From CAVSMC01 sp963798655 (GTDB lineage Bacteria > Pseudomonadota > Gammaproteobacteria > Burkholderiales > Casimicrobiaceae): a stretch of DNA of 64,000 nucleotides. The notes beneath the pieces were generated by a model. It did not search any database. It worked only from the letters and a program-made list of their open reading frames with translations, and was not told the DNA's origin. Numbering within the stretch: the first letter of the stretch is position 1; each line of letters begins with the position of its first letter. The DNA lies in contig CAWCUH010000010.1 of the NCBI GenBank assembly GCA_963798655.1, positions 62,001-126,000 on the forward strand. The letters run 5' to 3'. Positions 49,303-57,801 of this stretch are shown piece by piece. The position numbers and the translations under genes were made by a program.

Positions 49303-51891
49303 ATGGCGCATACGACGATCGAACAATTCGCGACCGAGCTCAAGATGGCAGCCGGAGTGCTGCTCGAGCAGCTCGGCAAGGCCGGTGTCGCCGGCAAGAG
49401 GGAAGGCGACAAGCTTTCCGAGACGGACAAGACGAAGCTGCTCGATTACTTGCGCAAGCAGCACGGGATGGCGGGCGAGCCGAAGAAGAAGATCACGCTC
49501 ACGCGCAAGCAGACGAGCGAGATCAAGGCGCCCGACGCGCAGGGCAAGGCGCGCACGATCCAGGTCGAGGTGCGCAAGAAGCGTGTCTTCGTCAAGCGCG
49601 ACGAGACCGAGGCGCCCGCCGTCGAGGAAGTGCCGGTTGCCGCCGTGCCCGCTGCGCCCATCATCACCGCCGAGGAAGTCGCGGCGCGTGAAGCGGAGGA
49701 GCGCAAGGCACACGAGCTGATGGCGCGCCAGCAGGAAGACCTGCAGAAGAAGCAGGAAGCCGAGAGCAAGCGCAAGACGAAGAAGGAGCGCGACGAGGAA
49801 GCCGCGCGCGCCGCGGCGGAAGCCGCCGCCGCTGCCGAAGCGGCGAAAGCCGCCGAAGCCGCCAAGCCCGCGAAAGCGGCTGCGCCGGTCGCAGGCGCGA
49901 AGCCGACCGAGGGCACGCTGCATCGTCCCGCCGCGAAGCCCGGTGAGAAGGCGAAGCCGAAGAAGACGAGCGCCACCGCGTTCCAGGAACAGGCGGCGCG
50001 CCGTCGCGCGCTCAAGCTTCGCGGCGCCACCGACGGCGGCGCGACGACCGCCGCCGGCTGGCGTCAGCCGAAGGTCGGCCATCGCCGTCACGACGAGGAA
50101 GGCGGCGATGCCGCCGCGCAAGGCGCCGGTGCGCTGATTCGCGAGATCACCGTGCCCGAGACGATCAGCGTCGGCGATCTCGCGCACAAGATGTCGGTCA
50201 AGGCGGCCGAAGTCATCAAGGCGCTGATGAAGCTTGGCCAGATGGTCACGATCAACCAGGTACTCGACCAGGAGACGGCGATGATCCTGGTCGAGGAAAT
50301 GGGCCACAAGGCGAAGGCGGCGAAGCTCGACGATCCGGACGCGCTGCTTGCGGAATCGGCAACGGCGGAAGACATTCACGCCGAGCCGCGGCCGCCGGTC
50401 GTCACCGTCATGGGCCACGTCGACCACGGCAAGACGTCGCTGCTCGACTTCATTCGGCGCACGCGTGTCGCGAGCGGCGAGGCGGGCGGCATCACGCAGC
50501 ACATCGGCGCGTACCACGTGCAGACGCCGAAGGGCGTGATCACGTTCCTCGACACGCCGGGCCACGAGGCGTTCACTGCAATGCGCGCGCGCGGCGCCAA
50601 GGTCACCGACATCGTCGTGCTGGTCGTCGCCGCCGACGACGGCGTCATGCCGCAGACGAAGGAAGCGATCGCGCATGCGAAGGCGGGCAACGTGCCGCTC
50701 GTCGTCGCGCTGAACAAGGTCGACAAGCCGGAGGCGAATCCCGAGCGCGTGAAGCAGGAGCTCGTCGCCGAGAGCGTCGTGCCGGAGGAGTACGGCGGCG
50801 ACGTGCAGTTCATTCCGGTGTCCGCGAAGACCGGCGCCGGCATCGACAACCTGCTCGACTCGATCCTGCTGCAGGCGGAAGTGATGCAGCTGAAGGCGCC
50901 GAAGGATGCGCCGGCGAAAGGCATCGTCATCGAATCGCGTCTCGACAAGGGCAAGGGCCCGGTCGCGACGGTGCTCGTCCATTCGGGCACGCTCAAGCGC
51001 GGCGACGTCGTGCTCGCCGGCGCGGTGTTCGGACGCGTGCGCGCGATGACCGACGAAGCCGGCAAGCCGGTGCAGGCCGCGGGCCCGGCCATTCCGGTGG
51101 AGATCCAGGGCCTGTCCGACGTTCCGTTGGCGGGCGAGGATGTCATGGCGCTCGGCGACGAACGCAAGGCGCGCGAGATCGCGCTGTTCCGCCAGGGAAA
51201 GTTCCGCGACGTGAAGCTCGCGAAGCAGCAGGCGGCGAAGCTCGAGAACATGTTCGAGCAGATGGGCGAGAGCGAGGTGAAGACGCTCACGCTGATCATC
51301 AAGGCCGACGTTCAGGGGAGCTACGAAGGGCTGTCGCAGGCGCTGTCGAAGCTGTCGACGGACGAGGTGAAGGTCAACATCGTCCACGCGGCGGTCGGCG
51401 GCATCACGGAGTCGGACGTCAACCTCGCGCTCGCTTCGAAGGCGGTCATCATCGGCTTCAACGTCCGCGCCGATGTCGCTGCGCGCAAGCTCGCCGAGCA
51501 CGGGGGCGTGCAGATCCGCTACTACGACATCATTTACGAAGCGGTCGACGACGTGAAGGCGGCGCTCTCCGGCATGCTCTCTCCCGAGCGCAAGGAGAGC
51601 CAGCTCGGCCTCGTCGAGGTGCGCGAGGTCTACAAGATCTCGAAGGTCGGCACGGTCGCCGGCTGCATGGTGCTCGAAGGCGTCGTGCGTCGCGGCGCGC
51701 GGATTCGGCTGCTGCGCGACAACGTCGTCATCCACGACGGCGAGCTCGACTCGCTGAAGCGCTTCAAGGACGACGTGCGCGAGGTCAAGGCCGGCTTCGA
51801 GTGCGGCCTGTCGCTGAAGAACTTCAACGACATCGAGAAGGGCGATCATCTCGAGGCGTACGAGATCGTCGAGGTGTCGCGTACGCTGTAG
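49303..51891 (+). CDS. infB: translation initiation factor IF-2
   Basis: An 862-residue IF-2. The N-terminal IF2 domain starts TIEQFATELKMAAGVLLEQL; a long Ala/Lys/Glu-rich, partly repetitive linker (residues about 120-250) follows. The G domain has GHVDHGKT (371-378), DTPGHEAF and NKVDKPEA, and the C-terminal fMet-tRNA-binding domains end ENIVEVSRTL-like (YEIVEVSRTL). It brings initiator tRNA to the ribosome. Internal starts for shorter isoforms, as known in some bacteria, cannot be excluded. Confidence 0.97.
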   Translation: MAHTTIEQFATELKMAAGVLLEQLGKAGVAGKREGDKLSETDKTKLLDYLRKQHGMAGEPKKKITLTRKQTSEIKAPDAQGKARTIQVEVRKKRVFVKRDETEAPAVEEVPVAAVPAAPIITAEEVAAREAEERKAHELMARQQEDLQKKQEAESKRKTKKERDEEAARAAAEAAAAAEAAKAAEAAKPAKAAAPVAGAKPTEGTLHRPAAKPGEKAKPKKTSATAFQEQAARRRALKLRGATDGGATTAAGWRQPKVGHRRHDEEGGDAAAQGAGALIREITVPETISVGDLAHKMSVKAAEVIKALMKLGQMVTINQVLDQETAMILVEEMGHKAKAAKLDDPDALLAESATAEDIHAEPRPPVVTVMGHVDHGKTSLLDFIRRTRVASGEAGGITQHIGAYHVQTPKGVITFLDTPGHEAFTAMRARGAKVTDIVVLVVAADDGVMPQTKEAIAHAKAGNVPLVVALNKVDKPEANPERVKQELVAESVVPEEYGGDVQFIPVSAKTGAGIDNLLDSILLQAEVMQLKAPKDAPAKGIVIESRLDKGKGPVATVLVHSGTLKRGDVVLAGAVFGRVRAMTDEAGKPVQAAGPAIPVEIQGLSDVPLAGEDVMALGDERKAREIALFRQGKFRDVKLAKQQAAKLENMFEQMGESEVKTLTLIIKADVQGSYEGLSQALSKLSTDEVKVNIVHAAVGGITESDVNLALASKAVIIGFNVRADVAARKLAEHGGVQIRYYDIIYEAVDDVKAALSGMLSPERKESQLGLVEVREVYKISKVGTVAGCMVLEGVVRRGARIRLLRDNVVIHDGELDSLKRFKDDVREVKAGFECGLSLKNFNDIEKGDHLEAYEIVEVSRTL

Positions 51892-51892
51892 A

Positions 51893-51967
51893 AATGAGGG
51901 TCAGAGTGGAAATTCGGCGTTCGTCGAAGTGGCCGGGCCGTCGAGGAATTCCACTCTGACCCTCATT
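51893..51967. repeat. 19-bp perfect inverted repeat between infB and rbfA (REP-like)
   Basis: Arms 51893-51911 and 51949-51967 are perfect reverse complements of AATGAGGGTCAGAGTGGAA, with extended AATTC/GAATT similarity inside and a 37-base loop. It begins two bases after the infB stop. Sequences with a GGGTCAGAGTGGAATTC-like core are often seen as extragenic palindromes, some mobilised by REP-associated transposases; no such transposase is in the window. No T-tract follows, so it is not a classic terminator. Confidence 0.8.
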
Positions 51968-51995
51968 CCGCTTTCGCGGGGACGACGACCGGGTG

Positions 51996-52367
51996 ATGCC
52001 GATGAAAAAAACCTCTCAGCGCGCGCATCGCGTCGGCGAGCAGATCCAGCGCGAGCTCGCGCAACTCCTTCGCGACGAGATCAAGGATCCGCGCGTCGGC
52101 CGCGTCACGATCACCGCGGTCGACGTCACCACGGACCTCGCGCACGCGAAGGTGTTCTTCACGCATCTGGCCGGACGTGAGCACGGTGACGAGGCGGTGC
52201 GCGCGCTCCAGCATACGGCGGGATTCCTTCGCTCCGAGCTCGCGCATCGTCTGTCGATGTATTCGGTGCCGCAGCTTCAGTTCGCCTACGATGATTCGAT
52301 CGAGTCGGGGATGCGGCTGTCGAAGCTGATCGACGAAGCGGTCGCGCAGGACCGCAAGCGCGAATGA
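51996..52367 (+). CDS. rbfA: ribosome-binding factor A
   Basis: A 123-residue cold-adaptation and 30S maturation factor. RAHRVGEQIQRELAQLLRDE, IKDPRVGRVTITAVDVTTDL and AKVFFTHL are the standard KH-type RbfA sequence, and FLRSELAHRLSMYSVPQLQF follows. The start may be ATG 51996 or 52002; a GTG at 51993 is also in frame and no clear ribosome site helps. Its stop overlaps truB (ATGA, 52364-52367). Confidence 0.94.
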   Translation: MPMKKTSQRAHRVGEQIQRELAQLLRDEIKDPRVGRVTITAVDVTTDLAHAKVFFTHLAGREHGDEAVRALQHTAGFLRSELAHRLSMYSVPQLQFAYDDSIESGMRLSKLIDEAVAQDRKRE

Positions 52368-53260
52368 GCGGGCAGCGCGCACTGCGCCGCGACGTCGACG
52401 GCGTGCTGCTGCTCGACAAGCCGACCGGCCTCACGTCGAACGCCGCGCTGCAGCGCGTGAAGCGTCTGTACGCGGCGCGCAAGGCGGGGCACACCGGCAC
52501 GCTCGATCCTCTTGCGTCAGGTCTGCTGCCGATCTGCTTCGGCGAGGCGACCAAGTTCGCGCAATCGATGCTCGATGCGACGAAGCGCTACGTTGCGACC
52601 ATTCGCCTCGGTGCCTCGACCACCACCGGCGACGCGGAGGGCGACGCCGTCGCGAACGGCGGCTTCGACTTCGACCGCGCGAGCGTGGAGCGCGCGCTCG
52701 GCCGCTTTGTCGGGACGATCGAGCAGGTGCCACCGCGGCACGCTGCGCTCAAGTTCGAGGGGCGCGCGTACTACGACTACGCGCGCAAAGGCATCGACAT
52801 ACCGCGCGTTGCCCGAACGGTGGACATCGAATCGCTCGATCTTGTCGATTGGTCGCCGCCCGACGCGACGGTGCGCGTGGCGTGCAGCAAGGGCACGTAC
52901 GTGCGTGTGCTCGCCGAGGATCTCGGCGCGGCGCTCCAGACGTGTGCGCATCTCGCCGCGCTGCGCCGCACCGGTGCAGGCGCGTTCGACATCGAGCGTG
53001 CGCACACGCTCGCGGCGCTCGAATCGATGGACGACGCGACGCGCGATGCGCTGTTGCTCGCGGTCGACGCGCCGCTCGCGACGATGCCGCGACTCGACGT
53101 CGACGCCGCCGAGGCAGTCGCCCTCGTTCAGGGTCGCACCGTGAGCACTGTCGTCGCGGCGTCCGCTCGTTATCGCTGTTACGCACCGACGCGATTTCTT
53201 GGTGTCGTCGACGTCATAGGCGACGTCGCTCGCGCAGTGCGCCTGGTGCAGACGACATAA
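52364..53260 (+). CDS. truB: tRNA pseudouridine(55) synthase
   Basis: A 298-residue TruB, which makes pseudouridine 55 in tRNA. The catalytic Asp is Asp48 in KAGHTGTLDPLASGLLP, preceded by GVLLLDKPTGLTSN. A central IEQVPPRHAALKFEGRAYYD region and the CSKGTYVRVLAEDLG motif complete the family pattern. It is the last gene of the rimP operon, with a stem-loop 5 bases after its stop. Confidence 0.96.
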   Translation: MSGQRALRRDVDGVLLLDKPTGLTSNAALQRVKRLYAARKAGHTGTLDPLASGLLPICFGEATKFAQSMLDATKRYVATIRLGASTTTGDAEGDAVANGGFDFDRASVERALGRFVGTIEQVPPRHAALKFEGRAYYDYARKGIDIPRVARTVDIESLDLVDWSPPDATVRVACSKGTYVRVLAEDLGAALQTCAHLAALRRTGAGAFDIERAHTLAALESMDDATRDALLLAVDAPLATMPRLDVDAAEAVALVQGRTVSTVVAASARYRCYAPTRFLGVVDVIGDVARAVRLVQTT

Positions 53261-53264
53261 ACGA

Positions 53265-53290
53265 AGAACCCCGCTGTCGCGGGGCTCGTC
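53265..53290 (+). terminator. stem-loop after truB
   Basis: CCCCGC (53269-53274), a TGTC loop and GCGGGG (53279-53284) form a six-bp GC-only stem. The T-tract is absent on the plus strand and the left flank is A-rich (GAAGAA), so termination could work in either direction between truB and the convergent IPTL-CTERM gene. Confidence 0.5.
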
Positions 53291-53310
53291 GCAACGCCAA
53301 GGCGCCGGGA

Positions 53311-54177
53311 TCAGCTGCGGCGGCGGATGACGAAGAACGCGGAAACGGCCAGCAGGAGCGACATCGCGGCGAGTCCCCATTCGGACATCGTCGGGATCAC
53401 CGTTGCACCCGGCGGCGCGGGCGGCGGGCCGAGCACGATCGCATAGTCCGCCGACAAGTCTTCGATGGCCGTCGAGAAGTTCATCCCGGTGATATGGACC
53501 GTCTGGATGAAGGCACCCGTGGTTCCGTTGAAAACCTGCAGGTTCTGGTTCGCGATGTCCGACACGTAAAAGTTCGCGCCGTCGAACGCGATTCCCGTCT
53601 TGTCGTACGGCTGCGTGGGCGCTCCCGGGATGAAGTCCGGCTGCAGCAGGGTCCCGGTGGTCGAATAGACGTCGTAACCGGTCGGCGGACGGTCCGCCTT
53701 GTTCGAGATCAGTTTGCCGTTGAAGAATTCGAGCCCGTCGCAGAAGCCGGTGCACTGGGACAGGTGGATCGTGGTAATCAATGTTCCGGTCGGCGAGACG
53801 TAATACGCGGCGTTCGTACCGGTGTAGTCGCCGATCCAGAAGTTCGTGCCGTCAAAGGCGATGGTCGACAACCCGCTCGACCCGGGTACGGCGAACGCGA
53901 TGCCGTCGTCCGAGCACGACGTGAAGTTCGTCTTGTAGACGTTCCCGCTGTTCGCAACCGTGAAGTAGACGACGTTGGCGACGACGACGATGCCGCGACC
54001 GTTGCCCTTCGACTGCTGGCATTGCGCGGCAACGATGCCGGTCGTCTTGTCGATCTTGTAGAGGCCGTTGCCGGCGGAATTGCCGTAGATGAACTGCTGA
54101 GCCTGTGCGCTGCTCATGAGCGCCAGCGATGCAATCGCGGAGCAAACCGTTACAAGTGCCGCGCGTAACCTCGTCAT
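53311..54177 (-). CDS. IPTL-CTERM sorting domain protein with beta-propeller-like repeats
   Basis: A 288-residue exported protein. It has a signal peptide (LALMSSAQAQ), then several repeats of the form IAFDGTNFWIGDYTG and IAFDGANFYVSDIAN, as in NHL/SMP-30-like beta-propellers. The C-terminal tail has IPTMSEWGLAAMSLLLAVSAF and then RRR: the IPTL-CTERM sorting signal, with Met for Leu. It probably reaches the cell surface or matrix; no function is known. ATG 54177 gives a clean signal peptide, unlike the upstream in-frame start at 54294. Confidence 0.87.
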   Translation of the reverse strand: MTRLRAALVTVCSAIASLALMSSAQAQQFIYGNSAGNGLYKIDKTTGIVAAQCQQSKGNGRGIVVVANVVYFTVANSGNVYKTNFTSCSDDGIAFAVPGSSGLSTIAFDGTNFWIGDYTGTNAAYYVSPTGTLITTIHLSQCTGFCDGLEFFNGKLISNKADRPPTGYDVYSTTGTLLQPDFIPGAPTQPYDKTGIAFDGANFYVSDIANQNLQVFNGTTGAFIQTVHITGMNFSTAIEDLSADYAIVLGPPPAPPGATVIPTMSEWGLAAMSLLLAVSAFFVIRRRS

Positions 54178-54630
54178 TTGTTTTCCTCGCCTTACGAAGT
54201 GTTCACCTTGGGCGTGCCGAGAGGCCCCGGCCACCGAGTGATGCGTCGAGTCTAGGGCAGGGCGCCGCTGCCGCACAACGGAAACGTGGCGCACGGCCAG
54301 ACGTCCAAAGTGTTCGTTTGCACGCCGGGCTCAGGTTCGGTCTAAATTTGTACGCTACAATTATCCAAGAACCATAGGCCTCGGAAGGGTGCCGCTGTGG
54401 GCGAGCAGGAATAGATGCGGTCTTTTTGTGCAGAACAAGATTCGGGATTTGTCCTGCGCCGCCATGTTGCGCGGATGACACGCTTTTCTCAAAGTCCCAG
54501 CCCATGCGAAGTCCGACACATTGCCACCGGCGAACCTTCGGCGCGTCGTTCGCCGGCGCCCTCCGAGTACCGCTTGGTTGCGACGGCTGCCGCCATCACG
54601 GTCAAACGGGAATTCCAAACCGATGAGTAA
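54178..54630. other. gene-free stretch upstream of rpsO
   Basis: I see no convincing gene here. A 71-codon open frame at 54415-54630 has no domain, no ribosome site and atypical composition. A run near 54347-54362 (ttgtacgctacaatta) is AT-rich and could be a promoter for an unannotated short RNA, but nothing else supports it. The right part probably carries promoter-upstream sequence for rpsO. Confidence 0.5.
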
Positions 54631-54660
54631 TTGAAACCAAAGGCCTTTTCATAGTACAAT
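54631..54660 (+). promoter_or_regulatory. predicted rpsO promoter
   Basis: TTGAAA (54631-54636), an 18-bp spacer and TACAAT (54655-54660) form a strong sigma70-type promoter about 100 bases before rpsO. The surrounding AT-rich stretch stands out from the GC-rich background. Confidence 0.7.
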
Positions 54661-54763
54661 CGCGCCTTTTAAGCATGCGTGCTCGATCGCTCAGTCGAGG
54701 ACGTGCGCACCCTCCAACGACGGGACTCTGCCGGTCCCGCTCGCGATTCGAAAGGAACGTACC

Positions 54764-55033
54764 GTGGCAGTCACCGTGCAGGACAAGGCGAAAGTCATCG
54801 CCGATCATCAGCGGGCGAAGGGAGACACCGGGTCGCCCGAAGTCCAGGTCGCGCTTCTCACCGCGCGCATCAACGGCCTCAACGACCACTTCAAGGCCAA
54901 CGTGAAGGACCACCATTCGCGCCGCGGCTTGCTGCGGATGGTGTCGAGGCGGCGCAAGCTGCTGGACTACCTCAAGTCGCGCAACGCCGATACGTATCGC
55001 ACGTTGATCGACAAGCTCGGGCTTCGCAAGTAA
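54764..55033 (+). CDS. rpsO: 30S ribosomal protein S15
   Basis: An 89-residue S15 of exact family length. The N-terminus (MAVTVQDKAKVIADHQ) is followed by GDTGSPEVQVALLTARINGL, DHHSRRGLLRMVSRRRKLLDYL and a C-terminal YRTLIDKLGLRK. It binds the central domain of 16S rRNA early in 30S assembly. It uses a GTG start eight bases after AAAGGA. S15 often represses its own translation through a leader structure; a 100-base leader is present, but I could not identify the fold. Confidence 0.97.
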   Translation: MAVTVQDKAKVIADHQRAKGDTGSPEVQVALLTARINGLNDHFKANVKDHHSRRGLLRMVSRRRKLLDYLKSRNADTYRTLIDKLGLRK

Positions 55034-55141
55034 GGGCGCGGGAATCGGAAGGATGCGCATATCCCGCCGCCGGCGACTGCCGTCGCGCGCAACGCTGTCG
55101 CGCGCGAGCGCACGCGTGGCGCGACTCGCGTGAACTCCAAT

Positions 55142-55180
55142 CGATGGCCGCGCCGTTGCTGCGACAACGGGCGGCCATCG
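55142..55180 (+). promoter_or_regulatory. long hairpin in the pnp leader (probable RNase III/PNPase autoregulation site)
   Basis: CGATGGCCGC (55142-55151) pairs with GCGGCCATCG (55171-55180) and CCGTTG (55153-55158) with CAACGG (55165-55170), giving 16 base pairs with one bulged G and a CTGCGA loop. In E. coli a similar rpsO-pnp intergenic stem is cut by RNase III and used for PNPase autoregulation. The same role here is inference from position and shape. Confidence 0.65.
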
Positions 55181-55202
55181 GCATTCATGGACTGAGGAAA
55201 CT

Positions 55203-57332
55203 GTGGACTCCATCAAGAAATCGATTCAGTACGGTCGTCACACGCTGACGATCGAAACCGGCGAGATCGCCCGCCAGGCCGCGGGCGCGGCGCTCGTGCG
55301 CCTCGACGACACCGTCGTGCTCGTCACCGCCGTCGCGGCGAAGAATGCGAAGCCCGGCCAGGACTTCTTCCCGCTGACCGTCGACTACCAGGAGAAGACG
55401 TACGCCGCGGGCAAGATCCCCGGCGGCTTCTTCAAGCGTGAAGGGCGCCCGTCGGAGAAGGAGACGCTGACGTCGCGGCTGATCGACCGGCCGATCCGGC
55501 CGCTCTTCCCCGACGGCTTCTACAACGAAGTGCAGGTCGTCGCGACGGTGCTCTCCGTCGATCCCGAGATCGATCCCGACGTTCCGGCGATGATCGGCGC
55601 GTCGACGGCGCTTGCGCTGTCCGGCGTTCCGTTCAACGGCCCGATCGGCTGCGCGCGCGTCGGCTATGTCGACGGCCAGTACGTGCTCAACCCGACGAAG
55701 ACCGAACTGACGACGTCGCATCTGAACCTCGTCGTCGCCGGCACCGAAGCCGCGGTCCTGATGGTCGAATCCGAAGCGAACGAGCTGCCCGAGGAAGTGA
55801 TGCTCGGCGCCGTCGTCTTCGGACACCAGGAACAGCAGGCGGCGATCGAGATGATCCATTCGATCGTCGAGGAAGCCGGCAAGCCGATGTGGGACTGGCA
55901 GCCGCCGGCGAAGGACGACGAGCTGATCGGCCGCGTCAGCGCGTGCGCCGAAGGCGAACTGCGCGAGGCGTATGCGACACGGTCGAAGCAGGCGCGCACG
56001 CAGAAGCTGCGCGAGGTGTACGCGAAGGTCGGCGAGCAATGCCTGCCGGCCGATGCGTCGCCCGATCTGCGCAAGCGCGTCGACAACATCGTGTTCGACC
56101 TCGAGGCGAAGATCGTCCGCAACCAGATCCTGTCCGGCGATCCGCGGATCGACGGCCGCGACACGCGCAGCGTGCGCCCCATCAGCATCCGCACCGGTGT
56201 GCTGCCACGCACGCACGGCTCGGCGCTGTTCACGCGCGGCGAGACGCAGGCGCTGGTCGTCGCCACGCTGGGCACCGCACGCGACGAGCAGATCATCGAC
56301 GCGCTGCAGGGCGAGTATCGCGAGCGCTTCATGCTGCACTACAACATGCCGCCGTACGCGACCGGTGAAACCGGCCGCGTCGGCAGCCCCAAGCGGCGCG
56401 AGATCGGCCACGGCCGCCTTGCCAAGCGCGCGCTGCTCGCCGTGCTGCCGACGCCGGAGGAGTTCGCGTACTCGATGCGCGTCGTCTCCGAGATCACCGA
56501 GTCGAACGGCAGCTCGTCGATGGCGTCGGTGTGCGGCGGCAGCCTCGCGCTGATGGACGCCGGCGTGCCGACGAAGGCGCACGTCGCCGGCATCGCGATG
56601 GGACTGATCAAGGACGGCAACCGCTTCGCGGTGCTGACCGACATCCTCGGCGACGAGGATCACCTGGGCGACATGGACTTCAAGGTCGCGGGCACCGATC
56701 GCGGCGTCACCGCGCTGCAGATGGACATCAAGATCCAGGGGATCACGAAGGAGATCATGGCGGTCGCGCTGTCGCAGGCGCGCGAGGGGCGCCTGCACAT
56801 CCTCGAGCTGATGCAGCAGGCGCTGCCGCATGCGCGCACCGAGATCTCGCAGCACGCGCCGCGGATGATGACGTTCAAGATCAACCCGGAGAAGATCCGC
56901 GACGTGATCGGCAAGGGCGGCGCGGTGATCCGTGCGCTGACCGAGGAGACCGGGACGACGATCGACATCCAGGACGACGGCACGATCACGATCGCTTCGG
57001 TGAACGCCGACGCGTGCAACGTTGCGCGCAAGCGCATCGAGGACATCACGGCCGAAGTCGAGGTGGGCAAGATCTACGAGGGCGCCGTGCTGCGCCTGCT
57101 CGACTTCGGCGCGATCGTCCAGGTGCTGCCGGGCAAGGACGGCCTGCTGCACATTTCGCAGATCGCGAAAGAGCGCGTGAACCAGGTGTCCGATTATCTG
57201 AAGGAAGGTCAGGTCGTGCGCGTCAAGGTGCTCGAAGCCGACGACAAGGGACGGCTGCGCTTGTCGTTGAAGGCCGCCGCCGAAGAGGATGCACAAAAGG
57301 CGAAGGCCGCGGAGTCGGCACCGACGACGTGA
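55203..57332 (+). CDS. pnp: polyribonucleotide nucleotidyltransferase (PNPase)
   Basis: A 709-residue phosphorolytic 3'-5' exoribonuclease of the RNA degradosome. Two RNase PH domains are visible (VLVTAVAAKNAKPGQDFFPL with FFKREGRPSEKE; then TRGETQALVVATLGT and IGHGRLAKRALLAVLP), followed by a KH domain (IRDVIGKGGAVIRAL, about residue 565) and an S1 domain (VGKIYEGAVLRLLDFGAIVQ). It uses a GTG start. The order rpsO-pnp is conserved, and an intrinsic terminator follows the gene. Confidence 0.97.
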   Translation: MDSIKKSIQYGRHTLTIETGEIARQAAGAALVRLDDTVVLVTAVAAKNAKPGQDFFPLTVDYQEKTYAAGKIPGGFFKREGRPSEKETLTSRLIDRPIRPLFPDGFYNEVQVVATVLSVDPEIDPDVPAMIGASTALALSGVPFNGPIGCARVGYVDGQYVLNPTKTELTTSHLNLVVAGTEAAVLMVESEANELPEEVMLGAVVFGHQEQQAAIEMIHSIVEEAGKPMWDWQPPAKDDELIGRVSACAEGELREAYATRSKQARTQKLREVYAKVGEQCLPADASPDLRKRVDNIVFDLEAKIVRNQILSGDPRIDGRDTRSVRPISIRTGVLPRTHGSALFTRGETQALVVATLGTARDEQIIDALQGEYRERFMLHYNMPPYATGETGRVGSPKRREIGHGRLAKRALLAVLPTPEEFAYSMRVVSEITESNGSSSMASVCGGSLALMDAGVPTKAHVAGIAMGLIKDGNRFAVLTDILGDEDHLGDMDFKVAGTDRGVTALQMDIKIQGITKEIMAVALSQAREGRLHILELMQQALPHARTEISQHAPRMMTFKINPEKIRDVIGKGGAVIRALTEETGTTIDIQDDGTITIASVNADACNVARKRIEDITAEVEVGKIYEGAVLRLLDFGAIVQVLPGKDGLLHISQIAKERVNQVSDYLKEGQVVRVKVLEADDKGRLRLSLKAAAEEDAQKAKAAESAPTT

Positions 57333-57354
57333 CGCTCGCGCATCGCGTGCAAGC

Positions 57355-57382
57355 AAAAAGGGCGCTTCGGCGCCCTTTTTTT
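57355..57382 (+). terminator. intrinsic terminator after pnp
   Basis: GGGCGC (57360-57365), a stable TTCG tetraloop and GCGCCC (57370-57375) are flanked by five A residues and followed by seven T residues (57376-57382). This is a strong bidirectional-type terminator 22 bases after the pnp stop. Confidence 0.92.
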
Positions 57383-57801
57383 CATTGGCATCGTTGCGAG
57401 CGTGTCCTATTCTTCGTGCAGGCATGACGCGGCACGGCATGCGAGCGAAGCGTGCCGCGCGGGCTGCGGCGCCCGGAACCGGCGCCGACAGCGGACGGAA
57501 CGGATATTGCTTCGACCTTGTTTGCGCAGTGCGCCATGGGCGTTCGGCCCGACGTACGGCAAAGCCGCGGACACGGTCGGGTCAACCAGAGCTGGTGGCG
57601 ACCGTTTATGGCGAACGCGCTTGGAACATTTTCAACACGTTGGAGGGACTTATGTGCCCCGACGACCATGGCGCCCGCAACGGTGTCAGACTCAAAGCGG
57701 ACAAGCCCGCCGGCTGCGTGCCGGCGAACGACGGCGCGATCGCGCAGTCTCAGTCAACGCAGTCTCAATCAACGATCCGGCAGACCCGTGGTGAGACTCA
57801 C
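57383..57801. other. leader region of prkA, with a 15-bp tandem repeat
   Basis: No gene is supported in this 419-bp stretch, although the prkA frame stays open through it. CAGTCTCAGTCAACG at 57745-57759 is repeated directly at 57760-57774 with one change. An AT-rich run (gaacattttcaacacgttgg, 57622-57641) could hold the promoter. I found no clear sigma54-type GG-N10-GC element. Confidence 0.45.

Noticed and set aside
48775..51849. Open frame of about 1000 codons on the minus strand opposite nusA and infB
   Set aside because: Antisense shadow of conserved genes; low-complexity Arg/Leu/His composition.
51893..51967. Complete insertion sequence between infB and rbfA
   Set aside because: Only 75 bp, no transposase frame and no target duplication seen.
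54415..54630. 71-codon open frame upstream of rpsO
   Set aside because: No ribosome site, no recognisable domain, and it runs up to the rpsO promoter.
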